The notes: generated by a model not told the origin, from the sequence alone. A DNA stretch of 46,576 nucleotides from Candidatus Woesearchaeota archaeon (GCA_018303125.1 JAGVYS010000001.1:69886-116461); one strand, 5' to 3'. Positions 17,985-27,533 are shown, counted from the first letter of the stretch. Program-made: numbers and translations.

Positions 17985-18119
17985 ATGAGTTTTAAGAATA
18001 AAAGCGGTTCATTTGAATTAGGCCTTAAGGAAATAATAATGGGTGTGGTAATCGTTATTGTCCTGTTTTTTCTCCTCTGGAAGATACTCTCGGAAAGGAT
18101 TGGGGGCATCTTTCAATGA
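17985..18119 (+). CDS. 44-residue single-helix prepilin-like peptide
   Basis: MSFKNKSGSFELGLKEIIMG is followed by a strongly hydrophobic helix (about 18-35) and WKILSERIGGIFQ. NKSG/SFE resembles a degenerate class III site. Its TGA overlaps the next ATG (ATGA), and its start has a well-placed TATA box; both support it as real despite its size. It resembles the 47-residue product at 19060 in size and plan: a short basic head, one helix and a short amphipathic tail ending in G-I-F. Confidence 0.68.
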   Translation: MSFKNKSGSFELGLKEIIMGVVIVIVLFFLLWKILSERIGGIFQ

Positions 18120-19063
18120 AAAGAGCAACATGGGAATGGGGATCTGTCGCAAAATTGATTCTGGTCATAGTGGTCTTCTTCTTCCTTCTTTCAGCAACAG
18201 GCCTTTTCGCCAAGGTAATAGATGAGGTTGCAAAAAAAGGAGGCTGCGACCTGAGCATAGTTGTCAGCACATTGCATATAGACAAAACGCTTCCAGAAGG
18301 TTGCATGAAGTTCAAGACTCTTGCCATCCAGGATTTGGCAGCAGGCCTGAGCAAGGCAAAGAATCGCATTGAGGAATGGAAGAAGGAGCCTGAGAAATAC
18401 AAAGAGGCCCTAAGGGAATTCAAATATGACGGAAAAGACGACACTATTCTTTATGAGTATGCACTTGATGAGTACATGGCCAAGAGCATGAAATCATGCT
18501 GGGATTTGGTGTACAAGGGGCAGCTTCCTCTTTTTCCGAACACCTGGGACTGGTTTGACTGGACTCTGGGCAACGAAATAAAGGGAAACCCGGATGTAAT
18601 AGAGGGACCAAAGATAGCTGGACTATATATTGCGCAGATAAAAGGTCCCCCTGTCTTCTGCATACCGTGCGAGAGAATAAAATTTGACGATTCTATAAAG
18701 AGAAAATTCGCCTCAAAAAGCGGCAGAATAACCTCCCTTCCAGTCTGGATGAAGAATAACGCAATATTGCCTAAATCAGAGCTTACGAAGGACATAAAAG
18801 TTTATGACAATACCGCATACGCCGAATACCTTGAAGATGATGCCCATAAGGGGATCTTTCAAAGGCAGGATGAGTTCAATGTGAATGAAGCACAGACAAT
18901 ATTATATGCAAGGGTTAATGTCTACAGGTACTGGGGTTGGGCAAACTGGGCGGGCAATTTTGTGGGACTCATTTCTAATGAAGAAGTAGATAAACCGGTC
19001 AACACAATAGCGGTTGCTCCTTACGGAGAGATAGGTGAAAAATGCCACGTTCTTATAACATGA
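18116..19063 (+). CDS. Membrane-anchored secreted protein, prepilin-like N-terminus
   Basis: 315 residues: MKRATWEWGSVAKLILVIVV, helix to about 33 (KRA/T as possible processing site), then an outer domain with CDLS, PEGCMKFKTLA, SCWDLVYKGQLPLF and CIPCERIKFD. That order of Cys motifs is one I recall from unnamed DPANN proteins. The end has a conserved ILYARVNVYRYWG. Overlaps both neighbours by ATGA, so it is in the same translational chain. No enzymatic motif is visible. Confidence 0.72.
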   Translation: MKRATWEWGSVAKLILVIVVFFFLLSATGLFAKVIDEVAKKGGCDLSIVVSTLHIDKTLPEGCMKFKTLAIQDLAAGLSKAKNRIEEWKKEPEKYKEALREFKYDGKDDTILYEYALDEYMAKSMKSCWDLVYKGQLPLFPNTWDWFDWTLGNEIKGNPDVIEGPKIAGLYIAQIKGPPVFCIPCERIKFDDSIKRKFASKSGRITSLPVWMKNNAILPKSELTKDIKVYDNTAYAEYLEDDAHKGIFQRQDEFNVNEAQTILYARVNVYRYWGWANWAGNFVGLISNEEVDKPVNTIAVAPYGEIGEKCHVLIT

Positions 19064-19203
19064 ATAAAAAAGGAATGGCTTGGGGATATATTGTCGGCCT
19101 TATACTTAGCTTGGTTGTCCTGCTCATATTGCTTTACATTGCATTCAGGAGCAAGGGCCAGATTTTCTCCCTTGCCGATTTCATAAGAGGCATATTTACC
19201 TAA
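19060..19203 (+). CDS. 47-residue single-helix prepilin-like peptide
   Basis: MNKKGMAWGYIVGLILSLVV continues to a helix end near residue 29, then RSKGQIFSLADFIRGIFT. NKKG/M is a class III-like site. The start overlaps the previous stop (ATGA) and the next gene begins one base after its stop, which makes it a real member of the operon. Likely a minor pilin-like or assembly peptide. Confidence 0.7.
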   Translation: MNKKGMAWGYIVGLILSLVVLLILLYIAFRSKGQIFSLADFIRGIFT

Positions 19204-19204
19204 A

Positions 19205-22200
19205 ATGAGAAAAAGAGCTATGGGATTTATGAATATGTGGTTTGCCCTTATAGTTCTCGTCATTCTTCTGCTTGTTTTCACAAATGCATTTTCAACTATA
19301 AAAACAATGCTTTACCCTGACTACAAGCCGAACAAGGAGGATTTCAAGCCATACGAGCCAGAGATAGTTGGCGACGAGGATATAGTTCAAAATTCAATAA
19401 AAGCGCTGGTGCTTGCAATAAATACTGTAGCAGCAGGCGACTTAAAGAGCCAGGACGCATTGCTTTCGGAATACAAAAAAAAGCCAAATGAGAAGCTAAA
19501 GATTAAGGAATACGAAATAAAATACAAGATTTATTTCAATGAGGACCTGCAGGGCATGCTTGATGCAGGCAGCAGGGATGAAAGGCTAGAATGGATTTCT
19601 TCAGGGAAGATATCTCTTCCAGCATCAAGCATTCTCATGCCAATGAACGTGAAGCCAAATGACGGGTATAACAACAGGTTTGCTAGGATAGAATCGACAC
19701 CAATTGTAATAGGCATAGGAATTGATGTGTGGTATGAGAAGTGGCCGGAGAGCAATGCGGCAATAAAGAATGAAGGTAGCCTAGGGCGTTGCAGTTTCGA
19801 AAGTGAATTAAGGGAATATCAGGATGATGGTTCAGGAACTCCATTTGTGGAGAGGCAGGTAACAAAGAATAGAGAAATGACTTCGCAGGAATTCAAAAGG
19901 GATGAGCCTAATAGTGGGCTACAGACATGGTCAGGAGATATAGGAGATACTGAAAAATGCGCTGAGACAGCAACTAAGGTCAGTTCATGCCCAGGAATAG
20001 AGCTTAGGCACTGCGGCTGGTCCCATAATAAGGCAGGGATAGATCAAAAATCAGTTGATATGGAAGGAAAGTCAAGAGGAGACAAGTATTTTGATGCAAA
20101 AGGCAATGCCAGGGCAACAATAAAGAGCCAAGTAGCATTTAGCGACTCGCTTCAGGCAAAGGAAACGCAAATCAGCGGAGGCAATGCAGGCGCAGGTGTC
20201 AGGGAACTTGATGCAGGCACAGCAAGGCTGCTGCAGAAGGGAACACTTAAGGGCAAATACGGCTCTGTCTCAACAGAATGCACGGACAAAGACTGCTGGG
20301 TTCTTGGGTTTGAGATGCCCCAGGGAGGGCTTTCAGATAAGCTAGATATATACAACTGGATAACGGGCGCAAAAGACCCTAAGTACATTCTTTATTACGA
20401 AGCTTTCCCACAAGGAGAGGAAGTCTCATGGCAGGTAAGCACTTTTTCATTTTTCAATGATGTCTTAATGTACGGTGCAGCTCTTAACAGCGCATTTCCA
20501 CTTGTAGGTTTACTTGGAAAGGGAGTATTCAAAACAATGGATGCGGCAGTAGAAGGCACAAAAGGCTTGCTTGCCGGTAAATCTTTGCAGCAGTTGAGGA
20601 GAGAAAATCTGGAGGAGGAAGTTAAGGCTATAGCTAAGGCAGCCGGAATAAAGGCAGAGCAGAAACTCATCACAGAAGTAGTGGACTTTTACACAAAGAA
20701 AGGCTATGAAACCTATGTAAAGTCTGCAATAATCTATGATAATTTAATCGCAAAAGGATTTCCAGAATACCTTGCATCTAATGTACAGAAGGAGATGCTA
20801 CAAAGGGCAAAACTCCTGGACAGGACATTTGGATATAATCTTGGAACAAAGCTGAAAAGCGGCCAGATGGCACATCAGAGTCTTGCAGACGACATCATAA
20901 AAAAGAACAAGGATGCCCTTCTGCCGAAAGATGAAAGCCTGATAAGAAGCGAGCTTAAGGGCATAGCAGAAACATCTCTTTCTGCAAATCTTGTCAGGTC
21001 ATTTGAATCAAGGCAGGCACTGAAGAAGTTCTTTGGAAGGCATATTCTGGACAGTTCAGGCAAGCTAAGCCCTGATTTATTTAAGCAGGTACTTACAAAA
21101 ACAACAACAAAGGAATTCTATGAAAAATTGCCTGCAGAAGCATTAGAGGAGTTAAATGTGCAGGCCGCACGATATGCTGACGAGCTATGGGACCCGGCAA
21201 CAGCAAATATAGCATGGCATAGGATTCTCGGCAGCTACCAGTTTGAGAAATATGGCATACCTAACTTCGAAAAATATATCGATACTGCATTCACGGCATC
21301 ATTGTCTGATAATCTACCTGACGTCCTCAAAACACTGGCGCTCGGAAACAAGCCTTATGTCTTCCCCATAGTAATCCACAGAGGAAATACTATTACGGGA
21401 AGAATACCCTCAATATACCTTAACAACATTCTTACCCGCGGTGCAGAGATATCCCTGCGCTCAGGCGCAAAGACAACATCTGCAGCAGCCCAGGATGCCT
21501 ACAATCTTTTTGTAAGGAGCGCAGTAGGAAGGTATTCCGCTGCTATAGTAATAGGCCATATCCTTGCAGAGGCAGATACAATGAACGAGAAGTGGATTGC
21601 AAAAGGAGCAGATAAGCTCATACTCGCCCAGCCATTTATGTTCGATAAAAGTGCAGTTTATGACTTAGAAACACAAGGATATTACATCAACCTATGGAAA
21701 GGAGACAAAGATAATTCAAGGTTTTATCTTGCAAGCCCATGCAAGGCCGATATTCAGGTTTACAAGAATAAGATAAAATGTCAGATAGAAAACGGAGATT
21801 ATGTTATTGAAAACATAATACAGCCGGTAGAAAAAAATTCAATAGATACGGAAAATCTGGAAGTTGAGCCGTATTATTTGCTTGACACTTTTGATGCTAA
21901 GAAGAAAGAATCAGCTCTTGAAAGCATCCTTGTCAAGGGCAATGGGAATTATCCAGGATATACCCAGTATCTAACTCCCATGTTGGTAAACGATACAGCC
22001 TTTGCTATATTCCTTGATGAATTTATAGAAGTAGTGGATGAGGTAGCTAAGCATGCAGACTATGTCAAGAAAGAGTCTTTGAGACACCAATACACTGATT
22101 TTACAATTTCTCCTGAAAGGCACGCTGAAAGAGGGCTACTTTATCCAAAAGGGCAGAATTACGATTTATTTCTCAGGCTTCTCAGCACAAGCTATTCCGT

Positions 22201-22897
22201 ATCTGGACTTGGTTCCCCAAAATATTTTGTAAGCGGACTAGGGTCCGAGCTGAATAAATACATTTCAGGAAAAATGGATACGGATGCTAAAGCAAGCCTT
22301 AAGGAATTCATAAGAAATGGTGCAATAACTGAATTCTCAGGCGAGAACGAAATGTCAAAAGAAGGATATCATCTTTTCTTCAGGACAATGTATAGTATTC
22401 ACAAAGATTATGCAATGCTATTCAAAAAAAGCTTTGATTTGCAAAACGGCCCATTCTACCTCGCAGCAAAGAAGTATTATTTTCACTATTTCAAGATTGT
22501 AGACAAAGATTACTCAAAAATATCCAAGGCAGTAAAGAAGTGCGAGACAAGCAGCAACTTGGGAACAGATGAAGGGATACTTAATACTGACATTAATCTT
22601 TTAAGGGCAAGATATAATGAAGTCGAAGCTGTAACAGTAAGCCCTATGCCAGGGAATTATGAGGATTACAATGATGGGCTTAATTACTGCTACTATGGCG
22701 ACCATGATGTCGTAAATGCGCTGAAATACCTAAGCATGGGGGCAGCCATAGGAATAGACATCGCAGTAGCATCAACAGGCTACGGATTAATAGCTCAGTC
22801 AGGTGTTGCAATGGTTACCGGCGGGCTTTCAGCATATCTAAATAACAAACTAGATGATTCAACAAGATGGCCAAAATACCAAAACATAAAGAAGTGA
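19205..22897 (+). CDS. Large prepilin-like surface protein, 1230 residues
   Basis: Starts MRKRAMGFMNMWFALIVLVI with the helix ending near 31 (RKRA/M). Just after it, DEDIVQNSIKALVLAINTVAAGD is a helical motif I recall from DPANN envelope proteins. The middle third (about 420-800) is Lys/Glu-rich and helical; a Cys-containing FYLASPCKADIQVYKNKIKC box lies near 840-860. A second hydrophobic stretch (about 1180-1215, IGIDIAVASTGYGLIAQSG and beyond) may be a C-terminal membrane segment, so both ends could be anchored. The next gene starts within its last 31 bases. Function unknown; its size suggests a scaffold. Confidence 0.76.
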   Translation: MRKRAMGFMNMWFALIVLVILLLVFTNAFSTIKTMLYPDYKPNKEDFKPYEPEIVGDEDIVQNSIKALVLAINTVAAGDLKSQDALLSEYKKKPNEKLKIKEYEIKYKIYFNEDLQGMLDAGSRDERLEWISSGKISLPASSILMPMNVKPNDGYNNRFARIESTPIVIGIGIDVWYEKWPESNAAIKNEGSLGRCSFESELREYQDDGSGTPFVERQVTKNREMTSQEFKRDEPNSGLQTWSGDIGDTEKCAETATKVSSCPGIELRHCGWSHNKAGIDQKSVDMEGKSRGDKYFDAKGNARATIKSQVAFSDSLQAKETQISGGNAGAGVRELDAGTARLLQKGTLKGKYGSVSTECTDKDCWVLGFEMPQGGLSDKLDIYNWITGAKDPKYILYYEAFPQGEEVSWQVSTFSFFNDVLMYGAALNSAFPLVGLLGKGVFKTMDAAVEGTKGLLAGKSLQQLRRENLEEEVKAIAKAAGIKAEQKLITEVVDFYTKKGYETYVKSAIIYDNLIAKGFPEYLASNVQKEMLQRAKLLDRTFGYNLGTKLKSGQMAHQSLADDIIKKNKDALLPKDESLIRSELKGIAETSLSANLVRSFESRQALKKFFGRHILDSSGKLSPDLFKQVLTKTTTKEFYEKLPAEALEELNVQAARYADELWDPATANIAWHRILGSYQFEKYGIPNFEKYIDTAFTASLSDNLPDVLKTLALGNKPYVFPIVIHRGNTITGRIPSIYLNNILTRGAEISLRSGAKTTSAAAQDAYNLFVRSAVGRYSAAIVIGHILAEADTMNEKWIAKGADKLILAQPFMFDKSAVYDLETQGYYINLWKGDKDNSRFYLASPCKADIQVYKNKIKCQIENGDYVIENIIQPVEKNSIDTENLEVEPYYLLDTFDAKKKESALESILVKGNGNYPGYTQYLTPMLVNDTAFAIFLDEFIEVVDEVAKHADYVKKESLRHQYTDFTISPERHAERGLLYPKGQNYDLFLRLLSTSYSVSGLGSPKYFVSGLGSELNKYISGKMDTDAKASLKEFIRNGAITEFSGENEMSKEGYHLFFRTMYSIHKDYAMLFKKSFDLQNGPFYLAAKKYYFHYFKIVDKDYSKISKAVKKCETSSNLGTDEGILNTDINLLRARYNEVEAVTVSPMPGNYEDYNDGLNYCYYGDHDVVNALKYLSMGAAIGIDIAVASTGYGLIAQSGVAMVTGGLSAYLNNKLDDSTRWPKYQNIKK

Positions 22898-23487
22898 GAA
22901 GAAAGAGGATAATAGCAGGCATAATAGCAGTGTCTGTTATCATAGTTATCCTTGCTTCAGCTCTTGCATACTACCTCATGTCAATGGCAAAATACGACTT
23001 TGATGACACTAGAAGTTGGTTTGATAAAAAAGGAGACGCTTACGGGCTGAATATTTTTGCATCTACCAACGGAATGGGGGAATTTTCAGATGGAACTTTA
23101 AGTTTCCTGGAGGGGGATTATGAATACCTCTTCATCTATGAGTGGGCTTACAAAGGCGAGATAGCAAGTGACAATTTGGTTATTTCTCCCTTATTTCATA
23201 CTAAAGATGGCATTCCAGAAGCATTTGCAGCTATGAGATATGAAAACAGCACAAGATATGCATATTTTTTTGTTGATGAGGACTGGAAGAAGGAAATGCC
23301 GAATACAATGTTATTCTGGGGTGATATTTATGAGAACGAAAAGGAGTTCTCTTTCAATGAGGCACAAAAAGGGGTATACTACGATAAAGTTGAGGATAAA
23401 AGGGGCAGAATACGAGGTCCTGGGCCCCTTATAGGTGACCTAAGCAGGGAAACGCAGGAGAAAAAGACATTTGTTAGAATAAACTAG
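22867..23487 (+). CDS. Single-pass membrane protein, unknown
   Basis: 206 residues with a basic head (KHKEVRRKR), one helix (about 14-36) and an outer domain of about 165 residues rich in aromatic and acidic residues (FDDTRSWFDKKGDAYGLNIF, FIYEWAYKGEIASDN). No prepilin-type AG/Q site, unlike most neighbours. The start lies 31 bases inside the previous gene; no better ATG exists before the helix. The C-terminus (RGRIRGPGPLIGDLSRETQE) is polar. Function unknown. Confidence 0.7.
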   Translation: MAKIPKHKEVRRKRIIAGIIAVSVIIVILASALAYYLMSMAKYDFDDTRSWFDKKGDAYGLNIFASTNGMGEFSDGTLSFLEGDYEYLFIYEWAYKGEIASDNLVISPLFHTKDGIPEAFAAMRYENSTRYAYFFVDEDWKKEMPNTMLFWGDIYENEKEFSFNEAQKGVYYDKVEDKRGRIRGPGPLIGDLSRETQEKKTFVRIN

Positions 23488-23495
23488 GTGAGAAA

Positions 23496-23795
23496 ATGAA
23501 AAAAGGCGACTTAAGCATAAACATGATAATAATGATAGTATTGGGATTAATAGTTCTTATTATTCTGATAGCGGTATTTAAGGAACAGATAACTAAGGGG
23601 GCAGAAGCTTTCCTTGGCATAGGCAAGGATGCAAAAGACGGCGCAGAGGGTAAGAAATGTATGACCTTCGCAGCAACGCGAAAGTGTGTTTCATCAGGAA
23701 ACCCTCCTAAGTGTGATGAAGGCTGGCGTGAATATCCACCGGGACAGGATAAATTCACAGATTGTACGAGAGGAATATGCTGCGAAAAGTGGTAG
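23496..23795 (+). CDS. Small prepilin-like protein (KKGD type), paralogue of 17639 gene
   Basis: 99 residues: MKKGDLSINMIIMIVLGLIV, helix to about 27, then an outer domain with KKCM, RKCVSSG, KCDEGWREYPPG, DKFTDCTRGICC. GGTGA lies 4 nt before the ATG, one of the clearest ribosome sites in the block. It shares the whole plan with the 98-residue product at 17639, and the CDEG...F.D...CC pattern is the strongest match. Candidate major or minor pilin. Confidence 0.76.
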   Translation: MKKGDLSINMIIMIVLGLIVLIILIAVFKEQITKGAEAFLGIGKDAKDGAEGKKCMTFAATRKCVSSGNPPKCDEGWREYPPGQDKFTDCTRGICCEKW

Positions 23796-24223
23796 GCAGG
23801 AGAGCAGAGACAACAGCTCTGAGCGAAGGCATGAAGCTACTGCTTTCTATTGTAATACTTTTTGCACTGATATCCCTTGTTGTGGTTCTAGTTAAAACAT
23901 TTATACCCAAAGAGGGCTACTCTACAACAAAGGTAAATCTGCTTTTAGTCTCAACAGAGTTGAATAACCTAAAGGACGGAGAGACTATTAAAGTGCCTTC
24001 CATCGGCAGGGGCATGATATACAGGCTTTTTTCAAAGCCTGAAAAAATACAGGGATGCACAAACGGAAAAAGCTGTATATGCGTTTCATCAGGGAAATTA
24101 TCCAAGTGCAGCAATTTGGAAGGCATCTCTGTGGAAGACAGTTGCTCGCAAGTGGATAGAGGTTCAGTTATAATCTCAATGAAATCCAAGAAAGCAAGTA
24201 TAGAGGGGAGATGCACAATATAG
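23777..24223 (+). CDS. Prepilin-like membrane protein (GRRAE type)
   Basis: 148 residues: MLRKVVGRRAETTALSEGMK, helix about 19-38, then about 110 outer residues with CTNGKSCICVSSGKLSKCS and two later cysteines. GRRA/E fits the class III pattern. I chose ATG 23777 (preceded by GAGAGG) over the in-frame TTG at 23762; it overlaps the previous gene by 19 bases. The compact, disulfide-rich outer domain is typical of the block. Confidence 0.72.
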   Translation: MLRKVVGRRAETTALSEGMKLLLSIVILFALISLVVVLVKTFIPKEGYSTTKVNLLLVSTELNNLKDGETIKVPSIGRGMIYRLFSKPEKIQGCTNGKSCICVSSGKLSKCSNLEGISVEDSCSQVDRGSVIISMKSKKASIEGRCTI

Positions 24224-25014
24224 GCAAATCCGGCGAGGAAGTAACCCCCATTTTCCTCAGCTTTATCTTTATATTGATAATAATAGTTGGCTCATTCAGT
24301 TTAGTAGTATGGTATGTGAATTCTAAATTCTCATCCGAAAACTACGGAGCGGTATACCACGTAATAAGCATCGGCATGTTCAGGAATGCAATCAATGCAA
24401 TGCCGGGAAATGCAATAATCTCATACGGAGACGCAGAGCCAAAATTCAATTACTCCTTTAAAGCAGACTTTACAACAGTAGGAACTGACTGGAAAAACGT
24501 TGCATCCTACCCTTTTTATCTGAATAAGAATTTTCCATCCCCTGCGCAGGACCTTCCAACATCAGGCATAAATCTCTCAAAAACACATTTAGGAATAACA
24601 GCAAAGTTTGAAAGAGAAATGCCAATTATCTGCACAAAAGCCAAGCATGTCATGAACAAAGTAAGCATTTTTTCTCCTGACAGCAATATAATAAGTGCAA
24701 TTCCCCAGATAAGTTTCAGGAATATAGAAATAAGAATAGGGAGCAATGAAAATGCACAGGAGGGCCTTAATATCGCCATAGAAGAAGACAAAGCAAACAT
24801 AAAAAGGATTTCTGTTGAATACAAGGAAAGCTATGGCAATATGGCATGTATACTTGCAGGAATATTGAGCAGGAGATTTTCGGGAGTGGAGGAAGCAAAT
24901 TCATTCCAAGGTAATGTTCCTGGGCTGAAAATAAAAATAGGTTCCAGTTATATGGTTGGAGCAGGCAGGGCAATGGGGGTGGCACTTAATGAGTTCCTAT
25001 CGGAAATTTCATAA
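24211..25014 (+). CDS. Prepilin-like membrane protein (KSGEE type)
   Basis: 267 residues starting MHNIGKSGEEVTPIFLSFIF with a helix to about 32. KSG/E is a weaker class III-like site. The outer domain is mostly beta-like with two cysteines (IICTKAK, MACILAG). GAGGGG directly before the ATG supports the start, which lies 13 bases inside the previous gene. No known domain recognised. Confidence 0.7.
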   Translation: MHNIGKSGEEVTPIFLSFIFILIIIVGSFSLVVWYVNSKFSSENYGAVYHVISIGMFRNAINAMPGNAIISYGDAEPKFNYSFKADFTTVGTDWKNVASYPFYLNKNFPSPAQDLPTSGINLSKTHLGITAKFEREMPIICTKAKHVMNKVSIFSPDSNIISAIPQISFRNIEIRIGSNENAQEGLNIAIEEDKANIKRISVEYKESYGNMACILAGILSRRFSGVEEANSFQGNVPGLKIKIGSSYMVGAGRAMGVALNEFLSEIS

Positions 25015-25504
25015 AAGCAAGAAAGCGCAGGACCTTACTGTAGGAGATGCAATTTTATGGATTCCTGCTGTTCTCTTGCTTTTGGTTCCTATGGCCTTTG
25101 TAAACTCTGAAATAAACGCAATAATAAAGACAAAGCTAAGCACACATGGTGTTGAGGGGGAAATAAACAATGAAAGGATAATGAATTCTCTTTCATACAT
25201 ATCCGGAGGAAGGCAGCATCCTGGCATAATAGACCCGTACAAGCTTACAGAAGAAAACCTTATGTTATCCTTTATTGACCCATATAAGGAAATACTGAAA
25301 AGAGTAGCATTCAAAGTTAACCTCTCCAACATAGATTCAGGAGAAAGCAAGGTAGTTATATTGGATAAGGATACCTATGAGGATGTGGCACCATTGCTCA
25401 GGCTTAAATATCTCTCCAGAAAAAGCACATCGTATGTCCTGATTGCAGATAATAATGGGCTTTCAAGGGGTATCCTTGAAATAACAGAGTTCTACCCAAA
25501 ATGA
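24989..25504 (+). CDS. Prepilin-like membrane protein (KKAQ type)
   Basis: 171 residues: MSSYRKFHKSKKAQDLTVGD, helix about 20-38 (AILWIPAVLLLLVPMAFV), then an outer domain without cysteine. KKA/Q is a good class III site. I chose ATG 24989 because a GGGGGTGG lies 6-10 nt upstream; the frame is open to 24956. Overlaps the previous gene by 26 bases and the next by ATGA. Confidence 0.74.
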   Translation: MSSYRKFHKSKKAQDLTVGDAILWIPAVLLLLVPMAFVNSEINAIIKTKLSTHGVEGEINNERIMNSLSYISGGRQHPGIIDPYKLTEENLMLSFIDPYKEILKRVAFKVNLSNIDSGESKVVILDKDTYEDVAPLLRLKYLSRKSTSYVLIADNNGLSRGILEITEFYPK

Positions 25505-25941
25505 AAAAATCAAAGAAAGCAGAGTCTGGACTATTGATGGCTGTTTCCATTATTGCTATAGTGCTCTCTCTTGTAATCCTTCATTTTTTTATAGCCAAGC
25601 CAAACATTGGAAAGGCAGATGTAAAGATAACTGATGTAAGGCATGATATGGGCCTTGACAAAATGATAGTTCCATTCTTAAGCACGCCCACAGATAAGGG
25701 AACAATAGCAGACCTCCTTATAGAATATTATCATACAGGAAACAAAGGAACTCTGGAGAGGGAAACAGGCAAAATAATAAGGCAGGTTTATGGCATTTCC
25801 GCGCAGTGGCAGCTGGAGATAGGTGACAAATCAATATCCAACTATAATATACCAAAAGGAAAAGCTATCGACTCTGAAGTAACCCTGCCACTCTTGGAAA
25901 AAAATAAAGAAGTAACAGTGAGGCTTGCAATTGTACCATGA
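25501..25941 (+). CDS. Prepilin-like membrane protein (KKAE type)
   Basis: 146 residues: MKKSKKAESGLLMAVSIIAI, helix to about 32, then a 110-residue outer domain that looks like a beta sandwich (VKITDVRHDMGLDK, WQLEIGDKSISNYN, VTVRLAIVP end). KKA/E is a class III-like site. ATGA overlaps at both ends. Its C-terminus ends on a strand, as in small pilins. Confidence 0.74.
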   Translation: MKKSKKAESGLLMAVSIIAIVLSLVILHFFIAKPNIGKADVKITDVRHDMGLDKMIVPFLSTPTDKGTIADLLIEYYHTGNKGTLERETGKIIRQVYGISAQWQLEIGDKSISNYNIPKGKAIDSEVTLPLLEKNKEVTVRLAIVP

Positions 25942-27533
25942 GGAAGAAAGCCATTATCTATTCTCCATTTATTGCTCTTATTGTTGTTACTGCAGTTATA
26001 TTGGTATATGTAAACGTAAGCACGAAGAATTTGTCATACCAGAAGGAAATAGGCGAGTACCAGCTTGAGCTTATTCAGTCAAAGTACAACCTGGAAAAGA
26101 AAGCCTTCTTCCTGGAGCAGGCAGCAAGGAATTCAGTTATCCTGGCATCAACACAGCTGGCTGAGAACGGAGGAACTTACAATCATTGCGAACTTTTTAA
26201 TGGCTACTCTGTCTGGAATCCTGACGGCAAGGACTGTATGCCGAGGAATAACCTAAGCAATAATCTAGCCAGCTACACAAAAGATAATTTTAAAGCATTG
26301 CTTGAAGGCACTTCAATTTCAGATTACAAAGATAGCTTTGCATTCTCAATTGGAAAAACATTTGCAGGAACATCTTTCAGGCCATTGGTCATTTCTGTTA
26401 ATGATGGTGAATTATCCATAATGCCCTCCTTCATTGGCAAAAACATTTCCAATACATTTCCATATTCGGGCTTTTTTTCTGTATATGATGAGTCGCTCAT
26501 AATAAGCAAAATACGTGCATGTTCAGGCAAAAAAAGCATAAGGGAGTGCGCAGATGAGGCAATTGAGGAGGCAAACAAGACAAGTAGCTTTGAATGGGAG
26601 ATTGACTGCGACAAGAAACAGACCGGAAGCATGGACGAAAAAAGGATTGTACTTTTATGTATAAAAAGCACATCAGATGAAGTTCTGGTTTATCATAAGC
26701 CAAATCTTATAAGGGAATTTCCCGTCCTTAAATTTGCAATATACATACCCTTTTTTGATGTTGAAGGCATGGAAGCGAATGAAAAGGACGGAGAAGACAA
26801 GGCAGTAATTCTCTCCTGGAAAAAGTCAAATGCAGGACATTACAATATCTACTACTCTAGCCAAATTATTCTGAAGGGAGCGTCCAAGAAGGATTCTTCA
26901 AGTATTCTTATTGATGCTAATAATTACAAAGAGGCATCTTTTGATATAACTTGCGTCTTCACAGAGATAGGAAAGCCCTGCATGCATGCTCAGGGCACAG
27001 GTAAAAGAGAAGCTATGGAGCCTAAAAAGCTGTATCTTGCACGTGAGAACTATTATTATCTCATGCAGGGGCTTGATGACAAGGAGTATTCCTTCAGCTT
27101 ATCTTCAGATGATAATAAGGATTTGCTTGAAAATTCAATTGAGATAAGGCCAAAGGATAATCTTGCGCCTTCAAAGCCAGATAAACTTTCTTATTCCTCT
27201 GGTACGATAGCAGTCTCAGCACCAGCAACAAATATTGATGGCACAATAAGGAATGACAAAGCAGAGATTTATTTTTTCCTTCCTGAAGGCAAGTGTGAGA
27301 ATGTAAAATTGTCAGATGGGAAAACCCTAACAGAGAGCAGGAGGACAAGGGAAGATGTTGCCTCTATACTCGGCTCTGCCAAAGGAAAAGATTTTTGTCT
27401 CGCTGCTTTGGCGCATGATGGTCACAACCCTGTAACCGAGGAAGAGGAAAACGGCATAAATATCCTGAAAATAAGGCCAGAATACTCAGATATAATCGAT
27501 GCTCTCTTTGCAAAACTTAACATTGTCACATAA
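25938..27533 (+). CDS. Prepilin-like membrane protein with Fn3-like domain, last gene of block
   Basis: 531 residues: MRKKAIIYSPFIALIVVTAV, helix to about 28, then a long helical stretch (YQLELIQSKYNLEKKAFFLEQ) and a central domain with several cysteines. Around residues 285-400 KAVILSWKKSNAGHYNIYYS looks like the core of a fibronectin III fold. Start overlaps the previous stop (ATGA). It ends 33 bases before rpa, which has its own TATA box, so this is the end of the surface operon. Two pilin-like features (long continued helix, KKA) suggest it is a tip or shaft subunit. Confidence 0.75.
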   Translation: MRKKAIIYSPFIALIVVTAVILVYVNVSTKNLSYQKEIGEYQLELIQSKYNLEKKAFFLEQAARNSVILASTQLAENGGTYNHCELFNGYSVWNPDGKDCMPRNNLSNNLASYTKDNFKALLEGTSISDYKDSFAFSIGKTFAGTSFRPLVISVNDGELSIMPSFIGKNISNTFPYSGFFSVYDESLIISKIRACSGKKSIRECADEAIEEANKTSSFEWEIDCDKKQTGSMDEKRIVLLCIKSTSDEVLVYHKPNLIREFPVLKFAIYIPFFDVEGMEANEKDGEDKAVILSWKKSNAGHYNIYYSSQIILKGASKKDSSSILIDANNYKEASFDITCVFTEIGKPCMHAQGTGKREAMEPKKLYLARENYYYLMQGLDDKEYSFSLSSDDNKDLLENSIEIRPKDNLAPSKPDKLSYSSGTIAVSAPATNIDGTIRNDKAEIYFFLPEGKCENVKLSDGKTLTESRRTREDVASILGSAKGKDFCLAALAHDGHNPVTEEEENGINILKIRPEYSDIIDALFAKLNIVT

